NCBI RefSeq assembly: GCF_003425685.1
Contig: NZ_QJKM01000019.1
Span: 37,696-101,695, forward strand
Direction: 5' to 3'
Source: Rhizobium terrae
GTDB taxonomy: Bacteria; Pseudomonadota; Alphaproteobacteria; Rhizobiales; Rhizobiaceae
DNA length: 64,000 bases
The notes under the pieces were generated by a model that was not told the origin of the DNA, did no database searches, and was given only the letters and a program-made list of their open reading frames with translations. A program made the position numbers and the translations under genes. Positions 1-8,826 of the stretch are shown in pieces. Position 1 is the stretch's first letter. The number at the start of each line of letters is the position of its first letter.

Positions 1-147
1 TTCATCGCCGGTCAAAACTTCACCGAGCTGCCGGGCGACCGCCACGACGTCAGCGCTAACGCCAGCAAGACCGAGCCGGCGAAACTGCTCGCCGTCTTCG
101 TCGTCGATACCGATGACACCGCCCTGACGACACCGCGCAAGCCGTAG
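1..147 (+). CDS. Cupin domain protein, C-terminal end (partial)
   Basis: An open frame enters from the left edge and ends at the TAG at 145-147, giving the last 48 residues of a protein. The text FTELPGDRHDVSANAS followed by KLLAVFVVD looks like the last beta strands of a small periplasmic cupin (single-stranded beta-helix) protein. The start and metal-binding histidines lie outside the window, so function cannot be judged. It runs in the same direction as the AhpD-like gene that follows after about 95 bases. Confidence 0.6.
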   Translation, partial: FIAGQNFTELPGDRHDVSANASKTEPAKLLAVFVVDTDDTALTTPRKP

Positions 148-241
148 CGCTACCTACCAGACCTACACCCTCCCCTACTGCACAAGCAACGACGGTTTCT
201 CCGGCGAACGGAGAACCGTGTCCACGAGAAAGGAAAACGAT

Positions 242-688
242 ATGTCCCGCATGAACTGGTCCGAAGTCGCCCCCGAGGGTGCCAAGGCGCTCTTCGGCGT
301 CCATCACTACGTCACCAAGAAGACGAACCTGCCTGAAGAGCTGGTTCATCTCGTCTTCCTGCGCGTGTCGCAGATCAACGGCTGCGCCCATTGCATCGAC
401 ATGCATAGTCGCGATCTGCGCAAGACGATGTCCGTCGATAAGATCACGCTTGTTCCGGTGTGGGACGAGGTGCCTCACCTGTTCGGCGAGCAGGAGCGAG
501 CAGCACTGGCCTGGGCTGAAGAAGTCACGAATGTCAGCCAGACCCATGCCTCCGACGAGGCCTATGCCGCCGCTGCCGCCGCTTTCGAACCGAAGGATCT
601 CGTCGATCTGACGATTACGATCGCTGCGATGAACGCGTTCAATCGCCTCGGGGCGCCGTTTCGTCTTCCGGTGGCGGCAAAGGCCTGA
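242..688 (+). CDS. Carboxymuconolactone decarboxylase / AhpD-like protein
   Basis: A 148-residue member of the carboxymuconolactone decarboxylase (CMD) superfamily, probably an AhpD-type alkylhydroperoxidase-like antioxidant. The family signature is present: acidic residues in PEELVHL, then NGCAHCIDMH with Cys48, Cys51 and His55. The redox-active pair is therefore intact. The ATG at 242 is preferred over the in-frame GTG at 218 because GAAAGGAAAACGAT sits just before it. A second CMD protein lies at 6040-6585, and a CMD-like one without cysteines at 5133-5474. The physiological substrate is not evident. Confidence 0.85.
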   Translation: MSRMNWSEVAPEGAKALFGVHHYVTKKTNLPEELVHLVFLRVSQINGCAHCIDMHSRDLRKTMSVDKITLVPVWDEVPHLFGEQERAALAWAEEVTNVSQTHASDEAYAAAAAAFEPKDLVDLTITIAAMNAFNRLGAPFRLPVAAKA

Positions 689-892
689 TGGCACCTTGCT
701 GGCCGAGAAACGTCTTGTCGGCCTAGTTCACGGCCGACAGGACGCCAGGATGTCATGCGCCAAGGACGTCGTCTAGACGATTGACGCCCAGGGCATCGAA
801 CGTTGGGGCACTGGGCGGGCCCTATCGTCTGCATCCATCAACGAATTTGAAGACCGTTATAAACGTGGCGTGATGGTTTTGATCATGCCCGA

Positions 893-2095
893 ATGGTATC
901 TGCGGCCATGACCCGATCTGCATCTCCCGCCTTCATGTTCACTCTCGTCGCCTGCGGCACGATACTTGGCATCGCCGGGACCGACCTCGTTCTACCAGCC
1001 GTCCCGATAATGCCGCGGGAGCTCGGCGGAACCCCAGCCCTCGCTCAGATGGTGCTTGCCGCCTATGCGGCGGGGACGCTTGTCGGGTTGCTGACCTTTG
1101 GCGAACTCGGCGCAAGGTATTCGGCTCGCAAACTCCTAATCTGGTCGCTGGCGCTGTTTGCAATCACGTCGATCACATCGGTGATGGTGCAGTCCTTGGA
1201 GTGGCTCGTTGCGCTTCGGTTCGCCCAGGGCGCGTTCGGCTCCGGTCCGGCAGTCTTCGCGCCGGGCTTCATCCAGGGCCTTTTCACTGGCGAGAAGGCA
1301 GCCGGCATGTTCGGGCGACTGGGCTCGATTGAATCCCTCACTCCGGCGCTCGCCCCCATAGCAGGCGTTTTCCTGCTCGAAGCTGGCGGGTGGGAGATGT
1401 CCTTTGTCGTCCTCGCCATTTTGGCGACCCTCTGTGCCGCCGCCAGCATCGCGTACGGACACCTGCTTCCGGATCGGGCAGAAGCCCTAGAGAGCCATCG
1501 CACCTACGCGTCTATCATGCGCGAGGCGGCCTTTCTCCGGCACGCCTTAAGCCAGGCCTTCTCGCTAGCGGCGATCCTCGTCTTCGTCTTCGGCGCCCCC
1601 GTAATCATGACTGAGGTTATGGGCGGCAACATCGGGGATTTCATTCTCTTGCAGGTTTGTGGGATTGCGAACTTCATCCTCGCCTCCAATCTCTCGAGTA
1701 AGCTGGCCGGCACGTTCGGAGTGGAGCGCATGATCTTCATCGGAACGACAGGCCTGTTCGCGGGTTTCGCGCTGATCCTGGCCTACGTCGGATTTGGTGG
1801 GAGGAGCCTTGGCGTCATCATACCTGTCTGGGTGATCACGAATGCTGGCTTCGGCATCCGAGGTCCGATCGGCTTCCATCAAGCGATCATCGCGTCGAAG
1901 GGCGATCACTCGCGAGGCGCCGCGCTGGTCGTGGCGAGTATCCTGGGATTTACAGCGGCAGGCACTGCCGCTGCTGCACCCTTCCTTAACTCGGGGTGGT
2001 GGCCGCTCGCCTTGGCGAGCTTCCTGTCAGCTACTCTTGGGCTCGTGTGTCTCGTATTCCTTCCGAAAGGCGTTGCAGAGGCAGGAATGCGATGA
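893..2095 (+). CDS. MFS transporter
   Basis: A 400-residue, strongly hydrophobic protein with about twelve membrane segments, typical of the major facilitator superfamily. The N-terminal half reads like the drug:H+ antiporter-1 (Bcr/CflA-like) group: TDLVLPAVPIMPRELG in the first helix region, then a basic loop GARYSARKLL between helices 2 and 3. A later ATG at 908 is also possible, and neither start has a strong ribosome site. It is an inner-membrane exporter by family; the substrate is unknown. The stop is followed after about 60 bases by a glyoxalase-fold gene on the same strand, so co-transcription is possible. Confidence 0.8.
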   Translation: MVSAAMTRSASPAFMFTLVACGTILGIAGTDLVLPAVPIMPRELGGTPALAQMVLAAYAAGTLVGLLTFGELGARYSARKLLIWSLALFAITSITSVMVQSLEWLVALRFAQGAFGSGPAVFAPGFIQGLFTGEKAAGMFGRLGSIESLTPALAPIAGVFLLEAGGWEMSFVVLAILATLCAAASIAYGHLLPDRAEALESHRTYASIMREAAFLRHALSQAFSLAAILVFVFGAPVIMTEVMGGNIGDFILLQVCGIANFILASNLSSKLAGTFGVERMIFIGTTGLFAGFALILAYVGFGGRSLGVIIPVWVITNAGFGIRGPIGFHQAIIASKGDHSRGAALVVASILGFTAAGTAAAAPFLNSGWWPLALASFLSATLGLVCLVFLPKGVAEAGMR

Positions 2096-2154
2096 CACCC
2101 AGCGGAGATAAGCGCCGGCGGAGAAGTGCCACTTCCACTTATTACCAGAACCTC

Positions 2155-2559
2155 ATGTCCCAGTCCCTCACGCATGTCGCTTTACTCGTTCGAGAATACG
2201 ACGAGGCAATCGCCTTCTTCGTAGGGAAGCTTGGCTTTGATCTTGTCGAAGACACGTATCAGCCGGCGCAGGACAAACGCTGGGTGGTCGTTCGACCGGC
2301 TGGAGCCCAGGGATGCTCGATCTTGCTCGCTCGCGCATCGAACGTTCATCAGACGCAGTGGCTCGGCAACCAGGCAGGCGGCCGCGTCTTCCTGTTCCTA
2401 AGAACCGACGATTTTTGGCGGGACTATCGCGCATTCACCGCGAAGGGCGTTCAATTTGTGCGCGAGCCGGCACAAGCAGATTACGGCGTCGTGGCCGTGT
2501 TCAAGGACCTTTATGGCAATCTCTGGGATCTGATCGAATACAACGACGGTCGACTTTGA
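2155..2559 (+). CDS. VOC family (glyoxalase/bleomycin resistance fold) protein
   Basis: A 134-residue single-domain vicinal oxygen chelate protein. The opening SLTHVALLVREYDEAIAFF and the ending FKDLYGNLWDLIE carry the usual paired beta-alpha-beta-beta-beta modules, with metal-ligand candidates His (THVALLV) and the C-terminal Glu. Members include glyoxalase I-like enzymes, dioxygenases and small-molecule resistance proteins, and the sequence alone does not decide between these. The ATG at 2155 is chosen because homology begins there; the upstream frame is low-complexity and overlaps the MFS gene. Confidence 0.8.
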   Translation: MSQSLTHVALLVREYDEAIAFFVGKLGFDLVEDTYQPAQDKRWVVVRPAGAQGCSILLARASNVHQTQWLGNQAGGRVFLFLRTDDFWRDYRAFTAKGVQFVREPAQADYGVVAVFKDLYGNLWDLIEYNDGRL

Positions 2560-2900
2560 GAAGTTACTTTCAAAACTCTGTTGGTTGTCTCACGCCCGCT
2601 ACCTGCTCTGTCCTGCGGCAGACGTATACCCAACAAGCACCGCATCGTGGTGGCGCCACCCGCATTTTAGTCGGTCCCAGCGCGCTTGATGGGATCTGAA
2701 CCGACGACCTGTCCCTGCGATCGCCAAACCAGAGCCGACGGTAATGATGACCAATATTTCCATCTCAAGGCAAACCAAAACGCCTGCCGCGGGAGGAGAG
2801 ATGCGGCAAGCGTATAGAACAAATGGCTGCCCATGAAGAGAGGCTTGTGGAGGAGGCTTCCCGAACTGTTCTCAGCCGGTGCGGGAGCCTCACTCCGTTT
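2560..2900. other. Intergenic region, no gene supported
   Basis: About 340 bases between the VOC gene and the convergent alpha/beta hydrolase. No ORF with family-like sequence, no clear terminator and no repeat was seen. A short stretch near 2690-2715 resembles a tRNA T-arm on the minus strand but the stem does not pair, so it is at most a decayed remnant. Confidence 0.5.
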
Positions 2901-3872
2901 TCACTTTGCAATCTTGCGATCCAGGAAGCTCCTGATCAGCGGAGCCATCTCGTCTAGCTTGTCTTCAAGCGCAAAGTGGCCTGTATCAAGGAGATGGAAC
3001 TCTGCTTCGGGAAGATCGCGAAGATAGGGATGCGCGCCCTCTTCCGGGAAGATCTTGTCGTTCTTGCCCCAGACGATCAGCGTCGGCGGCTTACGGTCGC
3101 GGAAGAATGCCTGGAACTGCGGATAGAGCGGCAGGTTGGTGCGGTAATCGTAGAACAGATCGAGCTGGATATCCTTGTTCCCTGGCCGGTCGAGCAGTGC
3201 CTGGTCGTGGACCCAGTTATCGGGGCTGATGCGCGTCAGATCCTTAACGCCATCGGTATATTGAAACTTGGTTGTCTCCGGTGCAACGAGCACCGAGAGC
3301 GCTTCCCGGTCCTTGGTTGCCCCTGATTTCCAGTAGGCGCGGATCGGGTTCCAGAAATCCCGGATGCCTTCGTCATAAGCATTGCCGTTCTGGACGATCA
3401 TTCCGGTGATGCGATCCGGATGCTTGAGCGCCAGCCGGTAGCCAACGGGTGCGCCATAATCCATGAGATACATCGAATATTTGGTAGCACCGAGCTTGGT
3501 CAGCAGCGTATCGATGATATCGGCATAGTGGCCGAAGGAATACTCGAACTTGGTGTGATCGGGCGCATCGCTCTGACCGAAGCCCGGATAGTCAGGAGCG
3601 ATGACGCGGTAGCGGTCAGCGAGCAGCGGGATCAGGTTGCGGAACATGTGCGACGATGTCGGGAAGCCGTGAAGCAGGACGACGACGGCGCCGTCGGCCG
3701 GACCGGCTTCGCGATAGAACACGTTGACGCCGTCGATTTTCACGGAGCGATAGTGAACCGTTGCAGATGCCTGCTGGGAAATCGCCGGCGTTTCGGCGAA
3801 CACCATGCTTGCGGGGGTTGTAACAAAGATGCTGGCGGATGCGAAAAGCAGGGCGGCAAGAGTGCGAGACAT
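2901..3872 (-). CDS. Secreted epoxide-hydrolase-like alpha/beta hydrolase
   Basis: A 323-residue alpha/beta-fold hydrolase with an N-terminal signal peptide (hydrophobic LAALLFASASIFV, cleavage probable near Ala26). The oxyanion region HGFPTSSHMF is at about 68-77. The nucleophile elbow YLMDYGAPVG puts Asp138 where epoxide hydrolases and haloalkane dehalogenases have Asp; the C-terminal GKNDKIFP and DTGHFALE supply the acid and the His. An aspartate nucleophile and the family layout suggest hydrolysis of epoxides or alkyl halides in the periplasm. The gene stands alone, facing away from a long intergenic region. Confidence 0.8.
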   Translation of the reverse strand: MSRTLAALLFASASIFVTTPASMVFAETPAISQQASATVHYRSVKIDGVNVFYREAGPADGAVVVLLHGFPTSSHMFRNLIPLLADRYRVIAPDYPGFGQSDAPDHTKFEYSFGHYADIIDTLLTKLGATKYSMYLMDYGAPVGYRLALKHPDRITGMIVQNGNAYDEGIRDFWNPIRAYWKSGATKDREALSVLVAPETTKFQYTDGVKDLTRISPDNWVHDQALLDRPGNKDIQLDLFYDYRTNLPLYPQFQAFFRDRKPPTLIVWGKNDKIFPEEGAHPYLRDLPEAEFHLLDTGHFALEDKLDEMAPLIRSFLDRKIAK

Positions 3873-4208
3873 TGTAGCTCTCCTCAGGAGTGGTTGTGGG
3901 CGGCTTGTTGCCCGCAGCCAACATCGCTCGTTCGGCCTGGAAGGAGAACGTTCGTATTCGACAAGGGATTATTACATCTGATGGTATGAGTGTGGCTAGG
4001 CGGTCGGCCATTTGGATGAATCGCTACGGTAGTATCGGCGTTGTTTAACGCCCACCGACGGATCGCAGCTAGGGATCGACTTACGGTACGACTATTGCGC
4101 TTCTTGGCCACGGATGTTGTCTGGTCAAACGGCAATCCCGCGCAAAGAGACGGCGGGCGGACGCAGTTCGCTCCACGAGCTTAGGCCTAGCTCGGTGATA
4201 TTGAAGGG
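3873..4208. other. Intergenic region, no gene supported
   Basis: About 335 bases between two minus-strand genes, presumably holding the promoter of the epoxide-hydrolase-like gene. Its ATG at 3872 is preceded by AGGAGAGC. No other gene, repeat or RNA was recognised. Confidence 0.45.
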
Positions 4209-5099
4209 CTAATTGAAAAAGCGGTTCTCGCGCAGCCTTGCTGCAGCCATATCGACGAAAGTGCGAACCTTTGCTGGAGCGTGCCGACCCTCCGGATGAA
4301 GGATGTGTATGGGTAAAGGTGGTTCTTCGAATTCACTGAGGATGATCTGTAGCTCTCCAGCAACGAGCGCTGGGCCAATCTGGTAGTTGAGAACCCTGGT
4401 CAGGCCCCATCCCTCGCGCGCAGACTGTATCGCCGCTTCGTTGGTGTTGCATTGTAAAGCTGCATCCACGGATACTCGCAGATCGTCGCGAAACTTCCAC
4501 TCAGGTGAAGCCCAGGCTGCGGTCGATGCTGCGATGCGGTGGTCCTTCAGATCGGTTGGCGAGTTCGGAACGCCGTAGCGCTCGAAGTACTTCGGAGAAC
4601 CGCACATGACGCGACGAACACTTCCGACCTTGACGGCCGAGAGATTGGAATCCGGAAGATGACCGATACGCACCGCGACGTCGATCCCTTCCTCGACGAT
4701 GTTGACCGGTCGATCGATGAATAGCGTCTTCGCTCTCATGGTCGAATAGGTGTCGAGATAGCTTGTCACGATCGGAAGAACGTACATCTGGCCGAACAGC
4801 GCGGACGCGGTTATGGAGAGAGTCCCTGTCGGCGTGGCGTAGGAACCGCCGGCAGCCGCCTCTGCTTCTGCGATATCGGCGAGGATCCGGCGACAATCTT
4901 CAAAATAGCGAACGCCTGCTTCGGTCATCTTCACCGAGCGGGTGGTTCGCACGAGTAGGCGCGCACCAATAAGATCTTCGAGCGAGGCAACGGCACGTGT
5001 GACAGCCGGTGCGCTCATGAACATCTGGCGTGCGGTGTCCGCGAAACTTTCGGTTTCGGCGACCTTTACAAAGATCCTCATTGCTTGCCAGCGATCCAT
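4209..5099 (-). CDS. LysR family transcriptional regulator
   Basis: A 296-residue LysR-type regulator. The N-terminal winged helix-turn-helix is clear (FVKVAETESFADTARQMF, then SAPAVTRAVASLE and GARLLVRTTR), followed by a periplasmic-binding-like effector domain with the RIGHLPDSN motif common in the CrgA/YafC-like branch. It reads toward the epoxide-hydrolase-like gene and lies just downstream of a co-directional cluster of CMD-like and DUF1348 genes. The regulated target is not certain. Confidence 0.9.
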   Translation of the reverse strand: MDRWQAMRIFVKVAETESFADTARQMFMSAPAVTRAVASLEDLIGARLLVRTTRSVKMTEAGVRYFEDCRRILADIAEAEAAAGGSYATPTGTLSITASALFGQMYVLPIVTSYLDTYSTMRAKTLFIDRPVNIVEEGIDVAVRIGHLPDSNLSAVKVGSVRRVMCGSPKYFERYGVPNSPTDLKDHRIAASTAAWASPEWKFRDDLRVSVDAALQCNTNEAAIQSAREGWGLTRVLNYQIGPALVAGELQIILSEFEEPPLPIHILHPEGRHAPAKVRTFVDMAAARLRENRFFN

Positions 5100-5132
5100 C
5101 CATTCCCCCGAACCGGTCGAAATTCCAAGACC

Positions 5133-5474
5133 TTAGGGGCTTAAAAACGAAGCCTCAAGAGGCACGGGATCATCCGATTGAGAACGGCAAGCCTGCGAGA
5201 TGAATTCTATCTCCGCGCAGGCTTCCTCGGAAAGACCGGCGCGCAGGGCGCGCTGGTGCGTCTCCCGACAGGCATTCAAAGCAAGCGAGACCGCGACCGA
5301 AGTCTCGAAATCGAAGCTGGAACCTTGCCTGGCAACATCCATCTCTGCGCCTGTCATGCCAAGGGCACGACCGGCTTCTTCTTGTTTCGCCAGCAGCGAT
5401 TTGCTCGCGTTGGCTCCCGTGAGAGCAAGCTCTATTGAAAGCCTTATGCGAGCACCGATTGACGAGCCGGCCAT
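5133..5474 (-). CDS. Small helical protein related to CMD/AhpD-like proteins
   Basis: A 113-residue, mostly helical protein starting at an ATG with a good AGGAG site. The pattern GARIRLSIELALTGANASKSLL followed by an acidic/amphipathic second half resembles the helical arrangement of carboxymuconolactone decarboxylase-like proteins. However, the CxxC redox pair is missing; the two Cys in the C-terminal third are not in that motif. It sits between a LysR gene and a DUF1348 gene on the same strand and may be co-transcribed with the latter. Function is unknown and the family link is tentative. Confidence 0.55.
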   Translation of the reverse strand: MAGSSIGARIRLSIELALTGANASKSLLAKQEEAGRALGMTGAEMDVARQGSSFDFETSVAVSLALNACRETHQRALRAGLSEEACAEIEFISQACRSQSDDPVPLEASFLSP

Positions 5475-5498
5475 TTTTCCATCTCCTGGCTCAGCCGT

Positions 5499-5963
5499 CT
5501 AAAAGCCGAAATCACTCAGGCCAGGATGGTCGTCCGGGCGGCGGCCCAGCGGCCAACGAAACTTGCGATCGACTTCAGCGATCGGGTGTTCGTTGATGCT
5601 TGCATGACGTTCCCGCATAAGGCCATCCTCGGCAAACTCCCAGTTCTCGTTGCCATAGGCACGGAACCACTGGCCGCTGTCATCGCGATATTCGTAGGCG
5701 TATCGGACGGCAATACGATTGCCGGTGAAGGCCCAGAGTTCCTTGATCAGGCGGTAGTCGAGCTCCTTATTCCACTTGCGGGTCAGGAAAGCCTCGGCCT
5801 CGGCCCGGTTCTTCGCGAACTCGGCGCGATTGCGCCAACGGGTATCGAGCGTATAGGCAAGCGCCACTTTGGCGGGATCGCGGCTGTTCCAGCCATCCTC
5901 TGCAAGACGGACCTTTTCAATCGCGCTCTCTCTGGTGAATGGGGGAAGCGGTGGACGGGACAT
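5499..5963 (-). CDS. DUF1348 / NTF2-like (SnoaL fold) protein
   Basis: A 154-residue protein of the DUF1348 branch of the nuclear transport factor 2-like superfamily. The characteristic text is almost intact: LPPFTRESAIEKVRLAEDGW, then DTRWRNRAEF, FLTRKW, LDYRLIKELWAF, and GNENWEF near the end. The start at 5963 (ATG TCC CGC) is where conservation begins and has GAGAGGAA upstream; an upstream in-frame extension is not family-like. NTF2-fold proteins of this size bind or isomerise small molecules, but no activity is established for DUF1348. It lies downstream of, and in line with, the CMD gene at 6040. Confidence 0.85.
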   Translation of the reverse strand: MSRPPLPPFTRESAIEKVRLAEDGWNSRDPAKVALAYTLDTRWRNRAEFAKNRAEAEAFLTRKWNKELDYRLIKELWAFTGNRIAVRYAYEYRDDSGQWFRAYGNENWEFAEDGLMRERHASINEHPIAEVDRKFRWPLGRRPDDHPGLSDFGF

Positions 5964-6039
5964 GGTAAAATTCCTCTCGGGATGATTTCTGACCGCGGGG
6001 CGGGAGGCGGTAAGTCTTGCGCCGCCTCCAGGCTTGGCC

Positions 6040-6585
6040 TTAGGCAGCAGTGTCAATGCGGGGGAAGTCGATCTCGGTGTCGAGGGCCTCGTTCACGTAG
6101 TTCGTAAAGGTGTTGAGAGCCACATGGGCGATGATCTCGACGATCTCGGCATCGCTGTAGCCGGCATCGCGAACCTTGGCGATTTCGGCTGGCGCGACGG
6201 ACCCGCGAGCGACCGTCAGAGCCCGGGCGAACTCGACAGCGGCCGCTGCCTTAGGATCGTTGGATGTGCCGTTTCGGTTGGCAACGATTTCACTTTCGTC
6301 GAGCTTGGCGAACTTCCTGCCGGTGAAGGTGTGGGCGGACAAGCAATAGTCACAGCCGTTTGCTTCAGCCATGGCGAGGGCGATGCGTTCGCGGGTGGCC
6401 GGCGGCAACTTTCCCTTGCCAAGTGCGCCCTGGAGCGACGTCAAGCCCGACAGCGCTGCGGGGCTGTTGGAAACCAGACGAAAGATGTTGGGGACGGAGC
6501 CGATCTGCTTCTGGATGGTCTCGAGGATCGGACGAGAGGCTTCCGGAGCGTCGTCGATCGTTGCCGGGGTAGAAATGCGTGACAT
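6040..6585 (-). CDS. Carboxymuconolactone decarboxylase family protein (peroxidase-related)
   Basis: A 181-residue member of the uncharacterised peroxidase-related branch of the CMD/AhpD superfamily. The catalytic region ANGCDYCLSAHTF carries the CxxC pair and the following His, preceded by RERIALAMAE. This arrangement is associated with thiol-dependent alkylhydroperoxidase activity. The ATG at 6585 is preceded by AAGGAGAA. It begins a minus-strand run with DUF1348 and the CMD-like protein. The large flavo-iron-sulfur oxidoreductase lies upstream in the same direction, which suggests an oxidative-stress or electrophile-response cluster. Confidence 0.85.
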   Translation of the reverse strand: MSRISTPATIDDAPEASRPILETIQKQIGSVPNIFRLVSNSPAALSGLTSLQGALGKGKLPPATRERIALAMAEANGCDYCLSAHTFTGRKFAKLDESEIVANRNGTSNDPKAAAAVEFARALTVARGSVAPAEIAKVRDAGYSDAEIVEIIAHVALNTFTNYVNEALDTEIDFPRIDTAA

Positions 6586-6709
6586 TGTATTCTCCTTTTT
6601 TGGTTGAGGGAGACGTCGCTCCCTTGGGATTGAATATGACCTGGTGGGGCGGCTTGCTGAACATCGAAAGGGAACAAGGGTCCATTACGTCGGACGCAGC
6701 AATCGGCCC

Positions 6710-8767
6710 TTAGACAGCGAGCTGCAGGCCGCCTTCCTGCTCAGCAGGGACGGCGCAGCAGAGGAGCACTTCGTCGGCGTCGACCTTCGCGGTGGGCTGC
6801 TTGACGTAAGCGACAGCACCCTTGACGAGCTTCGTCCGGCACGTCCCGCAGTTTCCTTCCCGACAACTGAACTCAGGCTCGACGCCACGCGCTTCGGCAA
6901 GTTCCAGGAGAGTGCCGGAACCAGGTGTCCACCGTGCCTCTTTCAGGGAATTCGTGAACACGACGGGCACAGGTTTTTCGGACGGCTGCGCGACAGGAGA
7001 CATCAGGGCTGGTGTGGGTTGCCCTGTGCGGACCAGCGACGACGGACCGAAGGCTTCAGCCTGAATGCGATCGTCAGCAATGTTGAGAGCCCTCAGTCCG
7101 TCATAGAGGCCTTGTGTGAACTGGGGAGGCCCGCAGAGATAGAAATCGTAGTCGTTGAAGGGAAGGAACCGCGTCAGCATCGCCATATCGATCCGCCCTG
7201 CGGCATCGAAATCCCTGCCCTCTTCGGCATCCGTGGTGTCACTGAGGATCCTGACCAGCCGCACGGCGCCCTTGGCCGCACCGACCAGTTCCCCGATCTC
7301 CTGATCGAACGGCCTATCGGCCTTGGAACGGGACGCATGGAATAACGTCACCGGGCGGACGCGCTGCTTGCGGAGCCCCTCGTAAACGATATGACGGAGC
7401 ATCGCGAGCATCGGCGTAATGCCGACGCCGCCTGCAAGAAGCACCGCCGGACGGGTTGAACGCGCGTCTATGCTGAAGTGGCCGGCCGGCGCGCGCGCCT
7501 CGATGACATCGCCAACGGCGATGCGATCATGGAGGAACTGAGATACCTGACCATCGCGCTTGACGCTGATGCGGTAGATCCCGTCGGACGGCGCGACCGA
7601 GAGCGTGTAGGTGCGAATGACCGCCTTATTTTCGCCGGGCAGCTTTATGCGGATGGGCAGATGCTGACCGGCCGCGTGCGGGAGTAGCCCTGCGCCATCG
7701 CCTGGCTGGAGGTGGAAAGACTTGATCGTCGCGCTTTCATCAACGATCGCGGTGACGGTCATTGGCCGCCAGCTCTTGGCAAACTCTGCGGCGCGGAGAC
7801 GGTCGGCCGCTTGGCTCCAGCTGCCTGTCATCAGGGAACTCGGCGACCAGCCGTCCTTCTGAAAAGCCCATCTCAACGCCAGTGCATTGCGGCGACGTAC
7901 GATCCGTGTCGACTTGAATGTCCAGAACCGCTCTGCCCCCTGGAAAGCGGCGATCTCGGGGGAGTCGAATATGACTTCGGCTTTGCCCGTCATCTGCAGC
8001 ATATCGCCGGTGTTGAAATCCACGAACAGAAGTCCTGCCTTTCCGTTCATCAGGATGTTGCCCAACGTTGCAAAGAAGAGATTGCCATCGAAATCCGGGA
8101 TCGTCATGACGCCATCGTCACCAACGCGGACAAACCCCGCATTGCCGCCCCGGTGGGACACATCCACCTGGCGCCGGTCCTCGCGATCAACGTAGGACGC
8201 GACAAAGAAGGCGTCGGCTTCCCGAATGATCGCGCGCGCCTCGTCATCGAGGGCGGGCAGTTCCTCAACCTCACCTTGAAACGAAGTCTCGGGCTGGCGT
8301 TCGAATGTAAAGTCGCGCAGCTGAATGTAACGCGGACAATTTCCAAAGCTCTGGTCGACATCGACGCGGAAACCGCCATCGATCGTCGAGACAAAGCCGT
8401 TCATACGGTTGCGGCGGCGTGTGTGCATCTCGATCCCGAGAAGACCGATCGGCAAGCCGTCCGCCAGTCCTTCGCTTGCCGGGTCGCTGGGATCTCGGCT
8501 TGCGAGGATGTCTAGGATGGCAGGCGAAGGCGACGACATGAACCCCGGCTGGCCTTCGATAACGGTCGCCCAGGCGTCACCTGCTTGATCGACGCTCCCG
8601 AGAACGATGAAGGGGAGTTGGGCGTAGAAGTCACGGTGCTGGTCCGGCATGAAATCGCGAACGACACGCTGGCCGACGGAGGCCATGCGTTCCTTTACGC
8701 CGAGCTTTTCCTGAATAAAGGTCTCGCCTTCATGCCACGTCGGCAATCTTGTAAGCTTCACGGACAT
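6710..8767 (-). CDS. Fused PNPOx-like / FAD-NAD reductase / 2Fe-2S ferredoxin oxidoreductase
   Basis: A 685-residue three-part enzyme. Residues about 1-330 form a pyridoxamine 5'-phosphate oxidase-like flavin domain (DFYAQLPFIVLGSVD, later GNLFFATLGNILMNGKAGLLF). Residues about 340-580 are a ferredoxin-NADP reductase type FAD/NAD-binding module (RTYTLSVAPSDG, LLAGGVGITPMLAML). The C-terminus is a plant-type 2Fe-2S ferredoxin with CREGNCGTC and a last Cys in LLCCAVP. The start at 8767 follows AGAACAGAGATGTC and matches the domain edge. The likely job is NAD(P)H-driven electron transfer to an unknown acceptor. It is followed upstream by a glutathione transferase on the same strand. Confidence 0.85.
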   Translation of the reverse strand: MSVKLTRLPTWHEGETFIQEKLGVKERMASVGQRVVRDFMPDQHRDFYAQLPFIVLGSVDQAGDAWATVIEGQPGFMSSPSPAILDILASRDPSDPASEGLADGLPIGLLGIEMHTRRRNRMNGFVSTIDGGFRVDVDQSFGNCPRYIQLRDFTFERQPETSFQGEVEELPALDDEARAIIREADAFFVASYVDREDRRQVDVSHRGGNAGFVRVGDDGVMTIPDFDGNLFFATLGNILMNGKAGLLFVDFNTGDMLQMTGKAEVIFDSPEIAAFQGAERFWTFKSTRIVRRRNALALRWAFQKDGWSPSSLMTGSWSQAADRLRAAEFAKSWRPMTVTAIVDESATIKSFHLQPGDGAGLLPHAAGQHLPIRIKLPGENKAVIRTYTLSVAPSDGIYRISVKRDGQVSQFLHDRIAVGDVIEARAPAGHFSIDARSTRPAVLLAGGVGITPMLAMLRHIVYEGLRKQRVRPVTLFHASRSKADRPFDQEIGELVGAAKGAVRLVRILSDTTDAEEGRDFDAAGRIDMAMLTRFLPFNDYDFYLCGPPQFTQGLYDGLRALNIADDRIQAEAFGPSSLVRTGQPTPALMSPVAQPSEKPVPVVFTNSLKEARWTPGSGTLLELAEARGVEPEFSCREGNCGTCRTKLVKGAVAYVKQPTAKVDADEVLLCCAVPAEQEGGLQLAV

Positions 8768-8826
8768 CTCTGTTCTCCAGAAAAAGAGGCGAAGAGCGTG
8801 CGAGGTGCCGCACGCCCTGTCCAGGC

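Noticed and set aside
2680..2760. tRNA-like segment on the minus strand
   Set aside because: A T-loop-like GGTTCAGATCC is present but the T stem and acceptor stem do not pair; not a tRNA.
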